From: M3007 sp035299505
GTDB lineage: Bacteria; Bacteroidota; Bacteroidia; Chitinophagales; Saprospiraceae
Length of the DNA: 64,000 nucleotides
Reading direction: 5' to 3'
NCBI GenBank assembly: GCA_035299505.1
Contig: DATGWL010000178.1
Span: 22,701 to 86,700 of the forward strand
The stretch's first letter is position 1. Every line of letters begins with the position of its first letter. Shown piece by piece: positions 60,981-64,000 of this stretch. The notes below the pieces were generated by a model. It saw only the letters and a program-made list of their open reading frames with translations. It did not search any database and was not told the DNA's origin. The translations under genes and the position numbers were made by a program.

Positions 60981-61532
60981 ATGTTGGACAAACACGTAAA
61001 TCTGGATGAAATCATTTCCGGCTGCCGGCAACAACACCGGCTTAGCCAGCAACGATTGTACAGCCATTTTTATAATTATGCCATGACGGTAGCTCGAAGG
61101 TATATGGGAGAGCAGGAGTTGGGGGAAGAGGTGGTGAATGATGCATTTTTTAAAATTTTCACCAAAATTCATCTCTACTCCAACGATCAACCTTTTAAAC
61201 CCTGGTTAAGAAGGGTAGTGGTGAATACAGCCATCGACCGGCTTCGTTCACAAATGAGTACCCCAACAAATCAGGAGTTGCTGGCTATGCACGACAGCGG
61301 CAAGCTTTCCGGAATTGAAGAGAATCTAACACAGGAGCAGATCTGGTCCATGCTAGACAAGCTGCCTCCGGCCTACAGAACTGTTTTTAACCTGGCTGTT
61401 ATTGAAGGAATGTCGCACGAAGAAATAGCCCAATCTCTCGATATCAGTGTGGGGGCATCCAAGTCCAATCTTTCAAGAGCAAGACAGTTCATCAGGAATA
61501 TGCTCAAAACCGAATTTGAATTTTTCGACTAA
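60981..61532 (+). CDS. ECF sigma-70 family RNA polymerase sigma factor
   Basis: This 183-residue sigma factor starts at ATG 60981 (MLDKHVNLDEIISGCRQQ). It has region 2 (YSHFYNYAMTVARRYMGEQELGEEVVNDAFFKIF and FKPWLRRVVVNTAIDRLRS) and region 4 (LDKLPPAYRTVFNLAVIEGMSHEEIAQSLDISVGASKSNLSRAR), without other regions. It is followed after 6 bp by the large envelope protein at 61539, which is the likely anti-sigma partner. Domain calls are firm; the regulon is unknown. Confidence 0.93.
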   Translation: MLDKHVNLDEIISGCRQQHRLSQQRLYSHFYNYAMTVARRYMGEQELGEEVVNDAFFKIFTKIHLYSNDQPFKPWLRRVVVNTAIDRLRSQMSTPTNQELLAMHDSGKLSGIEENLTQEQIWSMLDKLPPAYRTVFNLAVIEGMSHEEIAQSLDISVGASKSNLSRARQFIRNMLKTEFEFFD

Positions 61533-61538
61533 CTAACC

Positions 61539-62942
61539 ATGCAAGACCTGGACGATTTATTTAAGGACCGACTGGAGGAGGAGGCTCCGTTTCCCAACCG
61601 GTCCAAACAGTGGCAACAGTTGTCTCAAAGGTTGGACGCCTTTGATGCAGGCGCCGGTCCTACGCCCAAAGGTACGGCAAGCAGTTTGCCCTGGTGGAAA
61701 CTGGCCACTTTGGTTGCCCTGGCCTCTGCAGGCTATTTTGCCTGGAAAGGATACCAGCAAAAAGCGGAAAATAACCACTTGAAAGTGGAAATAGCCCGTC
61801 TGCAAAATCAACAGAACAAACCGGTTCAGGAGCCTATTCAAAGTGTTTCTACAACACAAGAAACCAGCAAGGCTCAGTCTGCCACCACTCCTCAGACTGA
61901 TATCCCGGTTTTCGGTTCAACTCCAAAAGCTGCTGCAACACACATTGAAAACGAACAAAACCGGCCAACGAAAGTTAAAAGCAATCCCAAAAGCAGGTCT
62001 GATAAATCACCTGTACTTCAAACAGAACAGCAAAAAGCCATTGTTCCTGCGCTAAGCGAGCCGATTGCAAGCCTCCCGGAATTGCCTCCATCAGCTGCAG
62101 ACAAACAGTCGACTCCTGTAGCGCCAACTGTTGCGCAAAATGCAGCGGCTGCCTCAGATTCCATACAGGTTGCTCTGGCCTTGATGATGGTAGATTCTCT
62201 GCAAAAAGCCCTTGTTGCCTTGCAGGATAGCTTGTTGGCCAGGGAAGATAAACCAATGGCGGCAGCGGAGATTAAGCCAGTAGTAAAAGCATCAGGTAAA
62301 CATTTCAGGATAGGCGCGCACGCTACTATGGGTTTTGTACTGCCAAAGCAGAAAGGTGTCTCTTCCATTCGCGGTCAGGGAATTTCCTTTGAAGCCAGGG
62401 TGTGGAAGTCTTTATGGGTTTCCGCAACTGCAGATTGGTTGAACCATAATGTGGCAACATCGGAATTCATTCCCAAATTTCACTCCCATCACGACACCAT
62501 ACCGAAACCTCCAGGCGGTGGCGGCGGCGGCGGTGGTGGCGGCCATTTTAACTCCAAACTGGTGCTGGTAGAAAGCGCTATACGGCAACAGCATTTGGGC
62601 ATTGGATTGCGCTACAATTTGCCAGTCAAATTTTGGGTACAGCCAGCAGTAAGGGTAGCCCATGAATGGGTGCACATATCGCCAAGTCTGGCGACCTATA
62701 AATTCCGGGATGATGATCCGGGAGGCCCGGGCCCTAATCCGCATCCGGAGGAAGATCGTTATACAGCAGAAAAATTTCCGGCCAAATGGCTGTCCAATAA
62801 ATGGAGAATGGGTCTGGGGTTGGAAAAAGAACTGCCAAACTGGACTTTTGGTTTGTGGGCGGACTATTCCAAAGATCTTTCTGCTGCCACACCATCTTTT
62901 GATGCCTTGTATGTGCGCGCAAGCGCTCAATACCGTTTCTAG
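61539..62942 (+). CDS. Dual-membrane-spanning anti-sigma-like protein (Dma-type)
   Basis: This 467-residue protein has, in order, an N-terminal helical segment (1-50, MQDLDDLFKDRLEEEAPFPN and QWQQLSQRL) like cytoplasmic anti-sigma parts, one TM helix (about 52-69), a short coiled-coil (72-94), a Pro/Ser/Gln-rich linker (about 95-250) long enough to cross the periplasm, and a C-terminal part (about 253-467) of beta-barrel character ending in ALYVRASAQYRF, the aromatic end typical of outer-membrane barrels. A run of ten glycines (residues 326-335) lies in a barrel loop. Dual-membrane anti-sigma factors of this design were reported in Bacteroides; the assignment here is inference from layout and its sigma neighbour. 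Confidence 0.75.
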   Translation: MQDLDDLFKDRLEEEAPFPNRSKQWQQLSQRLDAFDAGAGPTPKGTASSLPWWKLATLVALASAGYFAWKGYQQKAENNHLKVEIARLQNQQNKPVQEPIQSVSTTQETSKAQSATTPQTDIPVFGSTPKAAATHIENEQNRPTKVKSNPKSRSDKSPVLQTEQQKAIVPALSEPIASLPELPPSAADKQSTPVAPTVAQNAAAASDSIQVALALMMVDSLQKALVALQDSLLAREDKPMAAAEIKPVVKASGKHFRIGAHATMGFVLPKQKGVSSIRGQGISFEARVWKSLWVSATADWLNHNVATSEFIPKFHSHHDTIPKPPGGGGGGGGGGHFNSKLVLVESAIRQQHLGIGLRYNLPVKFWVQPAVRVAHEWVHISPSLATYKFRDDDPGGPGPNPHPEEDRYTAEKFPAKWLSNKWRMGLGLEKELPNWTFGLWADYSKDLSAATPSFDALYVRASAQYRF

Positions 62943-62962
62943 GAGAGGCGCTGAGATTCTTA

Positions 62963-63036
62963 TTTACTGCGGAGGCGCAGTGGCGCGGAGGTTTAATAGT
63001 ACAAACCCGCTACGCCTCCGCGCCTCTTTTCGGTAA
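62963..63036. repeat. Inverted repeat of the CGCGGAG family
   Basis: Left arm 62963-62991 and right arm 63013-63036 are related as imperfect inverted repeats (GGAGGCGC / GCGCCTC and TTTAC / GTAAA ends). It lies between the convergent stops of the Dma-like and GH3 genes. It shares composition with the repeat at 34773-34883. Confidence 0.65.
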
Positions 63037-63045
63037 AAAGATCTT

Positions 63046-64000
63046 TTATCTTCTGGATAATTCCTTGACTGGCTGAGCCGGCTTTAATGCAGATTTTACC
63101 TTTTCCACCACCTGATTGGCTTTGACTTCGAAGCTTGCCTGCTGGCGTATGTCCTGACTGGAAGCGCCGAGCATTACTGTGTAGGCGCCTTTTTCCACTA
63201 TCCAGGCGCTGGATGCGGTGTGGAAAGAACATAGGTCTTTTGCCTGTATGGAGAAACTTAATTCCTGTGTTTCACCTGGGGCCAGCAACCTGGTTTTGGC
63301 AAATCCACGCAATTCTTTAACCGGTTTTTCTAGCCCTGTTGCCGGAGCTGCTATGTACAATTGAACCACTTCTTTGCCTGCTACTTTTCCCGTGTTGGTA
63401 ATGGAAACAGTGCAGGTCAGGTCTTTGGTCAGCTTGTCGGAACTGAGTTTGGCCGGGCCATATTTGAATTCAGTGTACGACAAGCCAAAGCCAAAAGGAT
63501 AGGCTGTTTTTACCTTAAAAGCATCGAAATAACGATATCCCACATAAATGCCTTCTTCATAGATGATTTCTGTAGGCTTATCAGCCGGAAGCCCCGGGAA
63601 CTTATCGGAACCGGGCACATCCGGATAGTCTACCGGCAGGGTAGTGGCCAGCTTTCCTGATGGATTGATTTTCCCAATGAGTACATCTGCAATGGCATTG
63701 CCTGCTTCTTGTCCGCCCTGCCAGGCAAGCAAAATAGCATCGGCCTGATCTTGCCAGCTGGCCATTTCAATAACGCCACCGGTATTGATAATCACCACTA
63801 CTTTTTTACCGGCGGCATGAAATGCTGTGCTTACCTGTTGCAACAAGGTTTTTTCCTGGGTACTCAGGTAGAAGTCGTTTTCCAGCTTGCGATCCTGAAA
63901 TTCCCCTGCATTCCGTCCGATGGTTACAATAGCCACATCGGCAGTTTCTGCTTTGCGGGCAAACACAGCCTTGTTGAGGGTCATTTCAACAATTGGCTGC
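63046..64000 (-). CDS. Glycoside hydrolase family 3 beta-glucosidase (truncated by window edge)
   Basis: The C-terminal 317 residues or so of a GH3 enzyme are present; the frame remains open to the right edge. The GH3 C-terminal domain (AIVTIGRNAGEFQDR, VVVIINTGGVIEM, LLAWQGGQEAGNAIADVLIGKINPSGKLATTLP) is followed by a fibronectin-III-like domain (GFGLSYTEFKY, VTNTGKVAGKEVVQLYI type, ELRGFAKTRLLAPGE). The nucleophile domain lies outside the window. It likely hydrolyses beta-glucosides or related sugars in the periplasm. Confidence 0.93.
   Translation of the reverse strand, partial: QPIVEMTLNKAVFARKAETADVAIVTIGRNAGEFQDRKLENDFYLSTQEKTLLQQVSTAFHAAGKKVVVIINTGGVIEMASWQDQADAILLAWQGGQEAGNAIADVLIGKINPSGKLATTLPVDYPDVPGSDKFPGLPADKPTEIIYEEGIYVGYRYFDAFKVKTAYPFGFGLSYTEFKYGPAKLSSDKLTKDLTCTVSITNTGKVAGKEVVQLYIAAPATGLEKPVKELRGFAKTRLLAPGETQELSFSIQAKDLCSFHTASSAWIVEKGAYTVMLGASSQDIRQQASFEVKANQVVEKVKSALKPAQPVKELSRR

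Overview
The window is a gene-dense stretch of about 64 kb from a Bacteroidota chromosome. The evidence is consistent across it. Three proteins end in the gliding-motility/type IX secretion C-terminal domain (CHU_C) and carry SprB-type repeats, and another secreted enzyme has a Por-type tail. There is a TonB-dependent receptor paired with a DUF4249 lipoprotein, there are DUF4252 and OmpA-type proteins, and many promoters have the Bacteroidota -7 element TAnnTTTG. The content (futalosine menaquinone route, imidazolonepropionase, very large SprB/CHU_C adhesins, intermediate GC) suggests a Saprospiraceae-like or related environmental lineage. The sequence alone does not fix the genus.

Layout, 1-22 kb. 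A truncated gene end is followed by a convergent TPR/DUF3857/transglutaminase protein and a CAU-anticodon tRNA. A 1488-aa SprB-repeat adhesin comes next, then a secreted subtilase and a divergent glycosyltransferase that probably starts at TTG. Small metabolic genes follow: SRPBCC, CBS pair, proC, a lipoprotein isoaspartyl peptidase and hutI. A second giant adhesin of 1550 aa with a cohesin-like domain closes this part.

22-38 kb. A long run of minus-strand genes covers an OmpA-CarboxypepD-OmpA protein, an RluD-like pseudouridine synthase, a lipid kinase, a SUI1/eIF1-like factor, a periplasmic-binding lipoprotein, a TrmH-type methyltransferase, a polyprenyl-phosphate glycosyltransferase, pyrophosphatase and a FemAB-like acyltransferase. 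A separate plus-strand cassette encodes an ECF sigma factor, an anti-sigma factor and two DUF4252 proteins. It is followed by a DUF4249/TonB-receptor pair.

38-57 kb. The genes are an AntA-like small protein behind a textbook promoter, a MuiA-like protein, and a tight operon with mqnE and mqnA of the futalosine pathway. Then come an outer-membrane protein next to coaX, tRNA-Ser(UGA), a CotH-like protein, a secreted M43-type metallopeptidase, a 57-aa cysteine-rich DUF5522-like protein, VWA and DUF58 proteins, a thiolase and a clan-A glycoside hydrolase lipoprotein.

57-64 kb. A 283-aa miniature SprB/CHU_C protein is followed by an IscA-type Fe-S protein, a membrane protein and a 550-bp AT-rich region with inverted repeats in front of dnaA. 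After dnaA lies an ECF sigma gene followed by a protein that joins a short cytoplasmic domain, one inner-membrane helix, a long linker and an apparent outer-membrane beta-barrel. This resembles the dual-membrane-spanning anti-sigma factors reported in Bacteroides and is the most interesting system in the window. A truncated GH3 beta-glucosidase gene ends the window.

No CRISPR array, insertion sequence, prophage or rRNA was seen. Starts were often moved inward from the longest reading frame, to the ATG that begins a signal peptide or conserved domain.
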